DNA of 48,372 bases from a virus. This document shows, one piece after another, positions 17,420 to 24,784 of this stretch (within the stretch, counting starts at the first letter, position 1; each line of letters begins with the position of its first letter). Where the stretch lies: positions 1 through 48,372 of the IMG/VR virus record IMGVR_UViG_3300017963_003169. The stretch is one strand, 5' to 3'. The notes under the pieces are model-generated. The model had not been told where the DNA came from. It did no database searches and worked only from the letters and a program-made list of their open reading frames with translations. The translations under genes and the position numbers were made by a program.

Positions 17420-17904
17420 AATCTGGCTATCTCCAAATCGTTATCACATGGCTGTAAGTAAACTCCTGCTTCATACTCAATTCTATTAAAGTCTGATTCA
17501 TTTTGTATGATGTATTTCCACTCGTTTGCTATAGCTCTATTACCTATCTCTATCTCATGGCCTTTCTTAGGGCTTACTGTGATATGGTCAAATCCATCAG
17601 GTATAGGTAGTATACCATTAGTTTCTATAGATAATAAAAAATGACTGGCCTTTAGTTCGCTTATCAAAGGCTCAATCATCTGTATGGTAGGCTCTCCACC
17701 CGTTAGGCATATCCATGGTAGCTCGTATGATAGACACTGTTCGACTATTTGGCTTTCTGTCATTAAATTATAATTGGTATGATATTTGGTATCACACCAC
17801 TCGCATTTTAGATTGCAGCCCGATAGCCTTACGAAAATCATCGCCTGTCCTGCTTTAGCTCCTTCTCCCTGTATACTGGCAAATATTTCGTTTACCTTCA
17901 GCAT
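17344..17904 (-). CDS. queE: 7-carboxy-7-deazaguanine synthase (radical SAM)
   Basis: 186 residues, the short form of the family. The N-terminus [13 protein letters not shown] and the cluster motif [11 protein letters not shown] (CX3CX2C) bind the [4Fe-4S] cluster. TGGEPTIQ is the SAM-binding GGEP box, VSPKKG and the terminal [12 protein letters not shown] are the QueE substrate-site motifs. It makes 7-carboxy-7-deazaguanine from the QueD product. ATG 17904 overlaps the M15 peptidase gene by 7 bases. Confidence 0.96.
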   Translation of the reverse strand: MLKVNEIFASIQGEGAKAGQAMIFVRLSGCNLKCEWCDTKYHTNYNLMTESQIVEQCLSYELPWICLTGGEPTIQMIEPLISELKASHFLLSIETNGILPIPDGFDHITVSPKKGHEIEIGNRAIANEWKYIIQNESDFNRIEYEAGVYLQPCDNDLEIARLCVQKILKHPGWRLSLQLHKILGLR

Positions 17905-18287
17905 GGCCGTTGTCCTCTTATATCACAATGGAATCCCCATGAATATCGTAATATCAACGGGAATTCATCATGAGCTATCTCGTATAATATATCCAAACCA
18001 TTCATGTCCTGTGGAGCTATATCTACAGCATGACCATTGAGATGATATGAATCCCGTTTCCCACCTACAGCTATATTATGAGGTATACACCTAGTCCAAG
18101 ACTTGATTATAATAGGCCTTCCATATCGGACTCTAACACGAAAAATACATTCTAGCAATTCAGGTACTAATATTACAAGGCCACAGTCATGCCATACTTT
18201 GTAATCATCCTTCTGTTCCCATCCATGACACCGTATCTCAGCTAAGGAAAAATTGTCTATAGGTTTAGCTATCCAGTTTATAGCCAT
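17898..18287 (-). CDS. M15-type peptidase (probable endolysin)
   Basis: 129 residues. The zinc site is readable as DSYHLNGHAVDIAP (His..Gly-His-Ala-Val-Asp) with a distal His in WGFHCDIR, as in Peptidase_M15 D-Ala-D-Ala carboxypeptidases and phage L-Ala-D-Glu endolysins. No signal peptide or wall-binding domain is seen. It is the only peptidoglycan hydrolase in the window and is followed upstream, five genes away, by a small single-span membrane protein. A lysis role is likely but its place inside the deazaguanine operon is odd. Confidence 0.85.
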   Translation of the reverse strand: MAINWIAKPIDNFSLAEIRCHGWEQKDDYKVWHDCGLVILVPELLECIFRVRVRYGRPIIIKSWTRCIPHNIAVGGKRDSYHLNGHAVDIAPQDMNGLDILYEIAHDEFPLILRYSWGFHCDIRGQRPC

Positions 18288-18855
18288 ATCTTACTGCCAT
18301 TTCCTTGATATATTTAGTTAATTCATTATCACGAAATTCTAACTCATGCCATGATAAAGCTCTGAAATGACCCTTACGAGTATGAGTATTTCTGGGTATA
18401 TTCGGTATTGGTTGATTCTTAATGCCTATCATATTACACAGCTTAGGCCATTCTGTATCTATATCCTCTACACGATAACGATAATCAGCATATTGTTCTA
18501 TATGGCTATTTAACACCAGCCAGAGTTTCATTACTGAATAGAGCTTGCCATATATTCTTGGATTGATGCCTGTATAATCTACCAGATAAGGCCATGACTT
18601 ATCTATGACCTGCATGGAAGCTATTGTTTTGAGCGGATCACGTATCTGATGAATAAGAAGCCCCTGTTTACATATAGCTGAATGAGGTATGATATGAAAT
18701 GCTGATATACCTCGCTCTCCAAAAGCTTCATGCTTTACGTCTATCCCTACAGCTTGCAGGACATGAGCTATATACTGAGTTCCTGATCGTGGAGTCGCTG
18801 CTATGAATATATACCCCTTCTTATCATAAGGCTGTATATTGAAATCATTTCTCAT
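18265..18855 (-). CDS. Sulfotransferase-like P-loop protein
   Basis: 196 residues. IFIAATPRSGTQYIAHVL is the 5'-phosphosulfate loop and LLIHQIRDPLKTIASM the 3'-phosphate motif of PAPS-dependent sulfotransferases. The remaining helices fit the short version of the fold. It would transfer sulfate from PAPS to a hydroxyl, commonly on a sugar. It overlaps both neighbours (M15 gene by 23 bases, HPRT-like gene by 11). The acceptor cannot be told from sequence. Confidence 0.8.
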   Translation of the reverse strand: MRNDFNIQPYDKKGYIFIAATPRSGTQYIAHVLQAVGIDVKHEAFGERGISAFHIIPHSAICKQGLLIHQIRDPLKTIASMQVIDKSWPYLVDYTGINPRIYGKLYSVMKLWLVLNSHIEQYADYRYRVEDIDTEWPKLCNMIGIKNQPIPNIPRNTHTRKGHFRALSWHELEFRDNELTKYIKEMAVRYGYKLDS

Positions 18856-19351
18856 AATATATATCTAACAGATGTCTGTCTCTCCCTTTATTATCCAGCC
18901 CATAGCCATAGACAAAATGGTCGTCAATATCTATTCCAACATAAGGACAGAATATAGAGAATTGCCTGTTGACTATCTTACTAAGTAAAACACACCACGT
19001 TATTGATTTAGCCTTCTTCATTCTTAATGCAGCACTGATAAATTTAGCAGTAGCTCCTGTATCTATAATATCATCTACTACTATTACATGCCTACCTGTA
19101 ACATCAATACGAGCTTGCCATATCCACTGAACTTCATCGGCTGTCTGTCTGTCTCCATAACTACTTACCTTCACAAAATCTAGCTGATGAAGAATACCAA
19201 GCTGCCTCACTAAATCACTGAAAAACATGAAGCCGCCATTTAATACACATAAGATAATAGGATCGGTATCGGCATAATCCTCATTGATAGATTGTGCTAA
19301 TCTTGTTACGGCTCTTGCTATCTCATCATGCGCTATCAGTAAATTCGGCAT
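18845..19351 (-). CDS. Phosphoribosyltransferase, HPRT-like
   Basis: 168 residues, typical for hypoxanthine/guanine phosphoribosyltransferase. The PRPP loop VIVVDDIIDTGATAKF and the N-terminal ILCVLNGGFMFFSDL block are both present, as is a C-terminal VGIDIDDHFVYGYGLD. It would join a purine base to PRPP. In this operon it may help guanine recycling or handle a deazapurine base, the latter being speculation. It overlaps queD by 26 bases. Confidence 0.9.
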   Translation of the reverse strand: MPNLLIAHDEIARAVTRLAQSINEDYADTDPIILCVLNGGFMFFSDLVRQLGILHQLDFVKVSSYGDRQTADEVQWIWQARIDVTGRHVIVVDDIIDTGATAKFISAALRMKKAKSITWCVLLSKIVNRQFSIFCPYVGIDIDDHFVYGYGLDNKGRDRHLLDIYYEK

Positions 19352-19673
19352 AACAGTCTGGACTCTCCCATATTCTGACCTTCTCGGTATTCTTAAATTT
19401 AGTTTTTATTTCATAATAGAGATAACAGGCAAGGTTCTCAGCAGTAGGATTAAAATCACATATACCATTAAGATATTTGTGATCTGGTAATATGTCTCGA
19501 AGATAGGCTTTCACATCCTTGAAATCTATAGCCAATCCAATTTCATTTAGCTTATCGAACAATAAAAACACTTCAACTATCCAGCGATGACCATGAAGTC
19601 TGCCGCAATCACCATTATAGCCATCCAGAGAATGTGCTGCATCAAAATGTTCTTTAATACATATTCGGTACAT
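19326..19673 (-). CDS. queD: 6-carboxytetrahydropterin synthase
   Basis: 115 residues from ATG 19673, preceded by AAAAGGAG; a longer frame upstream lacks a site. FDAAHSLDGYNGDCGRLHGHRW contains zinc-binding histidines (AAH and HGH) and the catalytic Cys (GDC). DFKDVKAYLRDILPDHKYLN and PTAENLACYLYYEIK complete the family pattern, with the terminal Glu in VRIWESPDCYAEF. It turns dihydroneopterin triphosphate into carboxytetrahydropterin, the QueE substrate. Confidence 0.96.
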   Translation of the reverse strand: MYRICIKEHFDAAHSLDGYNGDCGRLHGHRWIVEVFLLFDKLNEIGLAIDFKDVKAYLRDILPDHKYLNGICDFNPTAENLACYLYYEIKTKFKNTEKVRIWESPDCYAEFTDSA

Positions 19674-20011
19674 TACTCTCCTTTTGTGAGTCGTTGAAAA
19701 AAACCTATTGTTTGGAGGAAAGTTAATAGTGCTATTACGGCAAGTCCAATCTTTACCCACCAATCATGACTGGAACGTGCCTCATTCTTTGCTTGTGTCT
19801 CCTTTGCTAGAACTCTCGCAACTTCTTCTTCATGTAATTTACCTTTTACTTCTAATTTGGTTAATCTTACAGCAATTTCGGCACAAGGAAATTTATCTAT
19901 AATTTTCTTTATTTCGTTGACGTTATCAATGATAGGGTTTATCTTGGCATCCAATAATTCAGCAAATTTTCTCCAATCACCATTTTCCATCTCAATAATA
20001 GCTCCTGACAA
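19673..20011 (-). CDS. Small coiled-coil membrane protein (holin-like?)
   Basis: 112 residues from TTG 20011, with AGGAGG nine bases upstream; ATG 19990 is an alternative. A long charged helical region with heptad character is followed by one membrane span near residues 86-105 (WWVKIGLAVIALLTFLQTIG) and a short basic tail. It is the first gene of the operon that holds queD, the M15 peptidase and folE. Single-span proteins near an endolysin are often holins or spanins, but this is weak evidence. Confidence 0.65.
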   Translation of the reverse strand: MSGAIIEMENGDWRKFAELLDAKINPIIDNVNEIKKIIDKFPCAEIAVRLTKLEVKGKLHEEEVARVLAKETQAKNEARSSHDWWVKIGLAVIALLTFLQTIGFFQRLTKGE

Positions 20012-20103
20012 ATTTTAACACCTCCTCTTAATGGCATTTTTTTTTCGGCAACACCACCCTTTAGAAGGTGTTTATAATAATTTATAATTTAGAAGCTATC
20101 TAC

Positions 20104-20132
20104 AATTTACCATATAAAAACCAAACTGTCAA
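20104..20132 (-). promoter_or_regulatory. Sigma-70-type promoter with extended -10
   Basis: Minus strand: TTGACA at 20132-20127, 17-base spacer, TAAATT at 20109-20104, preceded by TATGG (a TGn extended -10). It lies about 95 bases above the first gene of the queD-terminase operon. It resembles the promoter at 44638-44666 in the TATGG segment. Confidence 0.7.
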
Positions 20133-20181
20133 GAAGTATTGTCTATTTGCTGCTCTAATAGCATCTTTATATATGAATATA

Positions 20182-20241
20182 TAAGGATAGGCCATAGAAT
20201 CGTTGTAGGCAGTAACCTCGTCGGTTTAATCGCTATCCTTA
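20182..20241 (-). other. Structured intergenic element (9-bp closing stem)
   Basis: TAAGGATAG at one end pairs perfectly with CTATCCTTA at the other. Inside, on the minus strand, are AGCGATT and a small hairpin (AACC/GGTT). It lies between a gene terminator and the 20104-20132 promoter. It is not a tRNA: no T-arm or anticodon arm can be drawn. Confidence 0.6.
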
Positions 20242-20256
20242 CGATATGTATAAATA

Positions 20257-20297
20257 CAAAAAGCCCCCCAGACTCCTAAAGGAATCCAGAGGGCTTT
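20257..20297 (-). terminator. Rho-independent terminator
   Basis: AAAGCCC..GGGCTTT stem extended by a CTCTGGATTCC/GGAGTCTGG inner part, followed on the minus strand by five T. It starts 13 bases after the stop of the 328-aa gene and closes the early region before the queD operon. Confidence 0.85.
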
Positions 20298-20309
20298 AAT
20301 TATACAATA

Positions 20310-21296
20310 CTACTTCATTTCCTTTCTGACTTTCTCCAAATCTATAGTAGTCTTAACATGCCTCTCTATAGCCTTCCTATATGCTGCCTGTTGTTCAGTT
20401 ACTTTGTCACGGAAAAGCTGTGTTCCTTCTTTAAGTTTCTCAACCATCTCTGCTAATCGTTCTATTTTCTTATCCTGTCTAGACAACAAATTATCAATAG
20501 CCGTTTCATATCTACTTATAGCTGTTTCCCGCTTTTCAAGCAACTGTTCCAGCCTTACTATTTCAAGTTTCTGTGTTTCTTTCTTTTTAGCCTCTTTCTC
20601 TAATTGCTCTTCGCTAATAACACTCCCTTCTCGTTTCTGATAATTCTTTACTTCCTGAACGATGCCGGGACTTTCTTCTGTTACTTCATTGCTCTTATAA
20701 AACGTGCCAGATACCAATGGATTCTTACGTTTCTTGTACTCTCCTGCTCGTATCTTCCTATCCTCTTCTGCAACAGCCTCCCAGAACTTATCACGATTTA
20801 TAGACCTGAAACCTCTAAACCGTTTTAGGTTTCTAATTCGTGGATATGGCTCTGGAATATATATCACTTCTTCAGGATAACAGCCTACCATTATCTTGCC
20901 TATATCTATCTCCTTAGATAATTCTTTCAGCCTGTGCGCTATAGCCGATAAGGAAGTATCAATACTATATGAAGCTCCCTGTTCGTAACTACCACATTCT
21001 CGTTCCACTACTGGCTCTTCAGGAGCTTCTATGGTAAGCTGTACCTCGAACTCTTCCGCTAACCTCTTCTGTGCCTCTTCACTTATACCTACCAGCTTGG
21101 TAATTGGAAATTCTATAAAAGCCGAAAAAGGCTCTATTCCCGGCTCTGGCTGTACACATAGCACCATATCTCCCCATGACATACCTCTTAACAATAATGG
21201 TGCTACTCGTCTGGTGATACCATATTTCTTAGCTTCTTCTATAAACTTTGGTATCGTATAATTATTCTGTCCTATGAAATTCATCCAATCTGACAT
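20310..21296 (-). CDS. Phage protein with C-terminal coiled coil, 328 aa
   Basis: ATG 21296 is chosen because GGAAGGAG lies just upstream; the frame extends 13 codons further without a site. The N-terminal part (MNFIGQNNYTIPKFIEEAKK, then YGITRRVAPLLLRGMSWGDMV) is globular; residues from about 215 on are a charged coiled coil with a long Glu/Lys/Gln pattern. No enzyme motif is seen. It is the last gene before the 20257 terminator. Function unknown. Confidence 0.75.
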   Translation of the reverse strand: MSDWMNFIGQNNYTIPKFIEEAKKYGITRRVAPLLLRGMSWGDMVLCVQPEPGIEPFSAFIEFPITKLVGISEEAQKRLAEEFEVQLTIEAPEEPVVERECGSYEQGASYSIDTSLSAIAHRLKELSKEIDIGKIMVGCYPEEVIYIPEPYPRIRNLKRFRGFRSINRDKFWEAVAEEDRKIRAGEYKKRKNPLVSGTFYKSNEVTEESPGIVQEVKNYQKREGSVISEEQLEKEAKKKETQKLEIVRLEQLLEKRETAISRYETAIDNLLSRQDKKIERLAEMVEKLKEGTQLFRDKVTEQQAAYRKAIERHVKTTIDLEKVRKEMK

Positions 21297-21352
21297 TTTT
21301 GTCTCCTTCCTATACTGTAAATATAACCAATCCAATTTGGTTTTACATGGTA

Positions 21353-21508
21353 CTATAACCGTCTCGATATATCATCATCTGATATTTTTTTATCCACTTC
21401 GTCCCACTGGCAATAAGGACACTGAAATGAATCATCAATACAATACCATTGCTTACATGAGGGGCATCTAAGAAATGCCCCCCGTTTAATTTCAAATTTC
21501 TTATTCAT
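21353..21508 (-). CDS. Zinc-ribbon microprotein, 51 aa
   Basis: Short gene starting at ATG 21508 with GAAAGG upstream. The protein has FLRCPSCKQWYC and FQCPYCQW, two CxxC knuckles 14-15 residues apart, as in a zinc ribbon, followed by an acidic tail. It fits between the ArdC-like gene and the 328-aa gene. Several such ribbons occur in this genome (26097, 29202, 33327, 47771). Confidence 0.75.
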   Translation of the reverse strand: MNKKFEIKRGAFLRCPSCKQWYCIDDSFQCPYCQWDEVDKKISDDDISRRL

Positions 21509-21529
21509 TATCTATTTCCTTTCTGCCTA

Positions 21530-22339
21530 TTAAGCCACCTCTTCTATTGCCATCTTGCTTTCAATAGCTGTTATGATCTGTTTAGCCCCTTCTGAGATAT
21601 TACCTAAACTGGCTTCCAATAGTTTCTTATCAAGATTATGGAAAGCTAGATATTCAGGAGCTTTCGTCTCTATACCGTAATGCCTTAATACGATATAGGA
21701 GATTGATTCAGCTTCCGTCTCCATCCTTCGTTTGGTATCTTTCTTTCCATCCCAATGCAATAACTCATGAGCCATCTCATGTACTGCAGTGGCAAATTTG
21801 GTATTAAATGTACCATCTTCAGCTATTATTATCTCACCATTTTGCGATGCGCCATAATGCCCGAAGCCCATTGACTCATATTTCACATCAGCTCCGTTCT
21901 CTCGACAATGTGCTACCAAAGCATCAAAGTATTTCCTAGCTCCATCTCCTTCTATATCACTGTTAATCACATCCAATTCATCGCCCTCAGTCTGTGATAT
22001 ATCGAATACTGAGACTGCAAAGAAATACCGGATAATCCTTACGTCAGGATCATCGCTATCCTCATCCTTCTTGAATCCCGGAGCAAGTATCTTTAATCCT
22101 CTCTCTCCTCTCTTTACCTGCCTACCCATCTGTAACCATTTCTGGTAGCCAGCTACTAATGAAGCCTCTGGCATCTGTAACATTATCAATATCTGGTTAT
22201 ATTGACTATAATGCCAGAATTTAGACATAGTATCTAAATGTCTCTTGAATATCTCCGAAGCTCTAACGTCATCCGTCTCGTTGGTCAACTGCTCTAAATA
22301 AGAATCCACTTTTTTAAGCCACTGTGTTGATTTTGCCAT
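21530..22339 (-). CDS. ArdC-like antirestriction protein (ssDNA-binding plus zincin)
   Basis: 269 residues. The N-terminal half matches the ArdC_N-type ssDNA-binding domain (SKFWHYSQYNQILIMLQ, VAGYQKWLQMGRQVKRGERGLKI). The C-terminal half is a metallopeptidase with FATAVHEMAHELLHW (HExxH at 187-191) and a downstream ETEAESISYIVLRHYG helix giving the third ligand. Related proteins protect entering DNA from host restriction. GGAG lies nine bases before ATG 22339. It overlaps the 81-aa gene by 26 bases. Confidence 0.9.
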   Translation of the reverse strand: MAKSTQWLKKVDSYLEQLTNETDDVRASEIFKRHLDTMSKFWHYSQYNQILIMLQMPEASLVAGYQKWLQMGRQVKRGERGLKILAPGFKKDEDSDDPDVRIIRYFFAVSVFDISQTEGDELDVINSDIEGDGARKYFDALVAHCRENGADVKYESMGFGHYGASQNGEIIIAEDGTFNTKFATAVHEMAHELLHWDGKKDTKRRMETEAESISYIVLRHYGIETKAPEYLAFHNLDKKLLEASLGNISEGAKQIITAIESKMAIEEVA

Positions 22340-22559
22340 GACTGGTTCTCCTATTCTGGTTCAGATATTGGACAATATTCCCTTCACTATCGTACTTTGA
22401 TCTCCACTCGATATTACATCCAATATAGTCGGCTATAATCTTTGCCTTACCATAAGCCCCCTCTCCATTGATAGCCCATGCCGATTTCTCAAGTTCGTGA
22501 TTTTCCAATCTTATATTCCATCCATTGCCAATATACTTAATTGCTACCACTGGTTTCAT
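22314..22559 (-). CDS. Small hypothetical protein, 81 aa
   Basis: ATG 22559 has GGAG upstream. The sequence (VVAIKYIGNGWNIRLENHEL, then GKAKIIADYIGCNIEWRSKY) suggests a small beta-beta-alpha fold. Its end overlaps the ArdC-like start, so the two are probably co-translated. Not recognised. Confidence 0.65.
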   Translation of the reverse strand: MKPVVAIKYIGNGWNIRLENHELEKSAWAINGEGAYGKAKIIADYIGCNIEWRSKYDSEGNIVQYLNQNRRTSHGKINTVA

Positions 22560-22625
22560 TATCTATCTCCATAATTCACGCTTAGTTCCATTTCTATCAC
22601 CCCCCATTCCTGGCGTGCTCTTCAG

Positions 22626-22668
22626 TGTGGACCCGCCACAGTCCACAGACGCGGGTCAATGCCCGCGT
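22626..22668. other. Two adjacent GC-rich hairpins
   Basis: TGTGGAC/GTCCACA (22626-22647) and ACGCGGG/CCCGCGT (22649-22668) are two perfect 7-bp stems side by side in the gap after the 69-aa gene. No T-run follows on the minus strand, so they are not a clear rho-independent terminator. Confidence 0.6.
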
Positions 22669-22677
22669 TTCGCTGTG

Positions 22678-22887
22678 TTATAACCAGGATGGACGTTGAC
22701 CGCCATATCGTGCATAATGGGACAATCGCTCCGCCTGGTATTGCATGGATTGGTAATCTGCTTGCCGCTGTTCGTATTCCCTGTCCCAGCCCTCGTCTTC
22801 TGCCTGTTGCCGCCGTTTGGCAAGATCGATGCGCCTGGCGTGCTCTTTGGCGTCAAAAGGTAACCACTTAGTCTTGATATGTTTCAT
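22678..22887 (-). CDS. Small charged protein, 69 aa
   Basis: ATG 22887 follows GGGGGAAAAGACG; an in-frame ATG six codons earlier has no site. The product is helical and strongly charged (DAKEHARRIDLAKRRQQAEDE, then Arg/Gln/Tyr-rich). Codons are more GC-rich than in all neighbours, hinting at separate origin. Function unknown. Confidence 0.6.
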   Translation of the reverse strand: MKHIKTKWLPFDAKEHARRIDLAKRRQQAEDEGWDREYEQRQADYQSMQYQAERLSHYARYGGQRPSWL

Positions 22888-22914
22888 CGTCTTTTCCCCC
22901 TTCATTTACTGATA

Positions 22915-23121
22915 CTATTCCTGTATATCCGGTAGTACATCACTATTATATCGTATCAATTCTTTAGCCAACTCTTCTAATTGTTCCTGACTCAACAACA
23001 GCTCTACCTCTCCATGATTGGTTCTAAAACTTACCACATGATCCGCATAGGCATCATCTTCTGTTGCCTCAATAAATATATCCAGCTTTTTAGCCGATAG
23101 GTCTAATGATATTTCTGACAT
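22915..23121 (-). CDS. Small acidic protein, 68 aa
   Basis: Starts at ATG 23121, overlapping by one base the stop of the preceding 196-aa gene. It has a beta segment then VELLLSQEQLEELAKELIR, a motif also seen in the 87-aa protein at 35451 (ISVFMTKEQMEALYDSLSE). The two may be paralogues. Function unknown. Confidence 0.65.
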   Translation of the reverse strand: MSEISLDLSAKKLDIFIEATEDDAYADHVVSFRTNHGEVELLLSQEQLEELAKELIRYNSDVLPDIQE

Positions 23122-23711
23122 TATTCTTCATCTCCTCCTGGTGCTACTACCTCGTAACCAAATACTCGCTTCACTAAGTCTACTCCATCAGCCCAATTCT
23201 CAGGAGTACCATCACTGGATAGCATTATATCATCACCTAAATGATGTTTGGCTATCAACAAGCAACTGATAACAGCTAGGTCGTAAGGCTTATAGGCTGT
23301 CTTGCAACAGTCGAAATACCTACCATGCTCATCAGGTTCAGACCATTCTCTCAACCGAAATACTCTCGGCAATACAAAACTTTCATGTGAGCAATCCCCA
23401 CCACATGATCGCTTCGTAAGTAATGCCCCTGCAAACCATTGCCCTTCTATCTCTATATCTTCCCCTATTCCATTGGCATGATCTGAAGGCCATGTTATAC
23501 CCAACTCTCTTCGAGTATGACCACAATCCTCAACACCATTAAAGGCTATAAAATCCTGCCCTAATTCAGGTTTGCCATCTCCATGTGGCCCGGCTAACGA
23601 TAGACCACCTTTCTCTAATCCTACAATCAATCTACAGGTATCTTGTACCACTTTCTGGAAGGCTTCATTTCGTAATTCTTTAATTCTTGTCCAATAGTGT
23701 GTATATCCCAT
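23121..23711 (-). CDS. Hypothetical phage protein with MGYTHYW start, 196 aa
   Basis: ATG 23711 follows AAAGGAGATTGAAAA. The MGYTHYWxR start is a pattern I recall from phage and plasmid proteins of unknown function. Cys and His residues are frequent (GVEDCGHTRRE, RSCGGDCSHESF, YFDCCKTAYKPYD), so metal binding is possible. The C-terminal half is helical. No function can be assigned. Confidence 0.7.
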   Translation of the reverse strand: MGYTHYWTRIKELRNEAFQKVVQDTCRLIVGLEKGGLSLAGPHGDGKPELGQDFIAFNGVEDCGHTRRELGITWPSDHANGIGEDIEIEGQWFAGALLTKRSCGGDCSHESFVLPRVFRLREWSEPDEHGRYFDCCKTAYKPYDLAVISCLLIAKHHLGDDIMLSSDGTPENWADGVDLVKRVFGYEVVAPGGDEE

Positions 23712-23724
23712 TTTTCAATCTCCT

Positions 23725-23919
23725 TTATTCGGTTATTTCTGCTACATACTCATCTATCATAGCCATTATATGATCGACTATTTCTATTCGATCCTTAGAT
23801 ACTTGGTTCATTGCCTCAACCATGTTAGAATAATCACCATATTTTCTATTAACAATAGTCAGCATTATATAAAGCATCTCTTCTGACAACTGCTCTACAA
23901 ATACCTGTCGATGATCCAT
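23725..23919 (-). CDS. Small helical protein, 64 aa
   Basis: ATG 23919 follows AAAGGAGACGAA. All-helical acidic product (EQLSEEMLYIMLTIVNRKYG, then MVEAMNQVSKDRIEIVDHIM). Sits between two other small genes in the early region. Function unknown. Confidence 0.6.
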   Translation of the reverse strand: MDHRQVFVEQLSEEMLYIMLTIVNRKYGDYSNMVEAMNQVSKDRIEIVDHIMAMIDEYVAEITE

Positions 23920-23937
23920 TTCGTCTCCTTTATTCGG

Positions 23938-24117
23938 TTATTTACTCAACACAACTTCACTATAATGAGAATTCTTATCTGGTGTTCTGAAATCGTCGAT
24001 AGGCCAATCCTCCCAATTTATATCATCTTTCATCTGAGAACAATGAAATTGACATTTATCACATCCATTATTAAAACACATCTTCCGCAACTTCCAAACT
24101 CGCCAATCTACTCCCAT
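23938..24117 (-). CDS. Small Cys-rich protein, 59 aa
   Basis: ATG 24117 follows AAGGAGATATAAA. The N-terminal part KMCFNNGCDKCQFHCSQMK has four closely spaced cysteines, a likely metal knuckle; the rest is acidic with IDDFRTPDKNSHYSE. The stop TAA is at 23938, 18 bases before the next gene. Not recognised. Confidence 0.65.
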   Translation of the reverse strand: MGVDWRVWKLRKMCFNNGCDKCQFHCSQMKDDINWEDWPIDDFRTPDKNSHYSEVVLSK

Positions 24118-24135
24118 TTTATATCTCCTTATATA

Positions 24136-24206
24136 GCCCTCTAAGCGATTACCAAGCTAAGTATATATCTTTGGTAAGGCCAACAGTTGGAATCGCTGTA
24201 GAGGGC
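24136..24206 (-). other. Y-shaped structured intergenic element
   Basis: Closing stem GCCCTCT/AGAGGGC continues into AGCGATT/AATCGCT after a small bulge. Inside are two further helices: TTACCAA/TTGGTAA with a 15-base AT-rich loop and CCAAC/GTTGG. Together they make a three-way junction of 71 bases, filling the gap between two small genes. It does not fit a tRNA. A small RNA or a DNA cruciform is possible. Confidence 0.65.
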
Positions 24207-24229
24207 TAATATGTTCGTTTAATACTGTA

Positions 24230-24511
24230 TTAGAAGTTTGGTATATAACCATATTCTCCAACAGCTTCTTTAATCTTCCGACACACTTCAATCGCTCCTT
24301 CATTCTGAACCATAGGCTCTTGCTCTGCCATTACCCATATCCATTTCAGAAACAGTAATAGCTCATTCCTCTGCAATAAAGCATGATCGTGAGCTAAAGT
24401 CTCAATAAAGCCTTCAGGATTTAATGAGCAACTATTAACAAATTTACTTACTTCTATAGCTGCCTGTTCACCTAAGATATAGGATTGACTGGTCTTATTT
24501 ACTTTATCCAT
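24230..24511 (-). CDS. Small hypothetical protein, 93 aa
   Basis: ATG 24511 follows GGAGGTAAA. Helical throughout (AAIEVSKFVNSCSLNPEGF, LLLFLKWIWVMAEQEP, EVCRKIKEAVGEYG), with no clear membrane span. It lies 8 bases after the 60-aa gene. Function unknown. Confidence 0.65.
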   Translation of the reverse strand: MDKVNKTSQSYILGEQAAIEVSKFVNSCSLNPEGFIETLAHDHALLQRNELLLFLKWIWVMAEQEPMVQNEGAIEVCRKIKEAVGEYGYIPNF

Positions 24512-24519
24512 TTTACCTC

Positions 24520-24702
24520 CTAATATGTTCTCCTGAATCTCAACTTACTCCTGATAAGCCAGTTATACACAAACCACGTTTTGTCATTTTCAAGAGAATA
24601 TGCCTTAGCTATTATCTCAGCAAATTCATGAGCAGAATAACTAATATTTCTCTTGAGAAGAAAACTAAACCCCAATAAATCCTGTGGCTCAAATTCATCC
24701 AT
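24520..24702 (-). CDS. Small hypothetical protein, 60 aa
   Basis: ATG 24702 follows GGAGGAAATAT. The helical product (SAHEFAEIIAKAYSLENDK, then WFVYNWLIRSKLRFRR) has a basic end. Function unknown. Confidence 0.6.
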   Translation of the reverse strand: MDEFEPQDLLGFSFLLKRNISYSAHEFAEIIAKAYSLENDKTWFVYNWLIRSKLRFRRTY

Positions 24703-24717
24703 ATATTTCCTCCTATC

Positions 24718-24773
24718 TGATTCAGACGACTGACCTGTAATAGGTCTTACTCTGCCCCTCTATCTCTGAATCA
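24718..24773 (-). other. Structured intergenic element, stem plus one hairpin (pair member A)
   Basis: TGATTCAGA/TCTGAATCA (9 bp) encloses a GACCT/AGGTC hairpin. Read on the minus strand the order is stem, G-rich strand with GAGGGGCAGAG, AAGA, hairpin, CAGTCG, stem. The element at 25910-25965 has the same order and similar unpaired bases with different stem sequences. Together the two look like one RNA or binding-site family. Confidence 0.6.
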
Positions 24774-24784
24774 TGTGCAGAATT

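Noticed and set aside
19674-19763. QueD N-terminal extension of 30 residues
   Set aside because: Not similar to the family and lacks a ribosome site; ATG 19673 has AAAAGGAG and the normal protein start.
22649-22668. Rho-independent terminator for the 69-aa gene
   Set aside because: Strong stem but no T-run on the coding strand.
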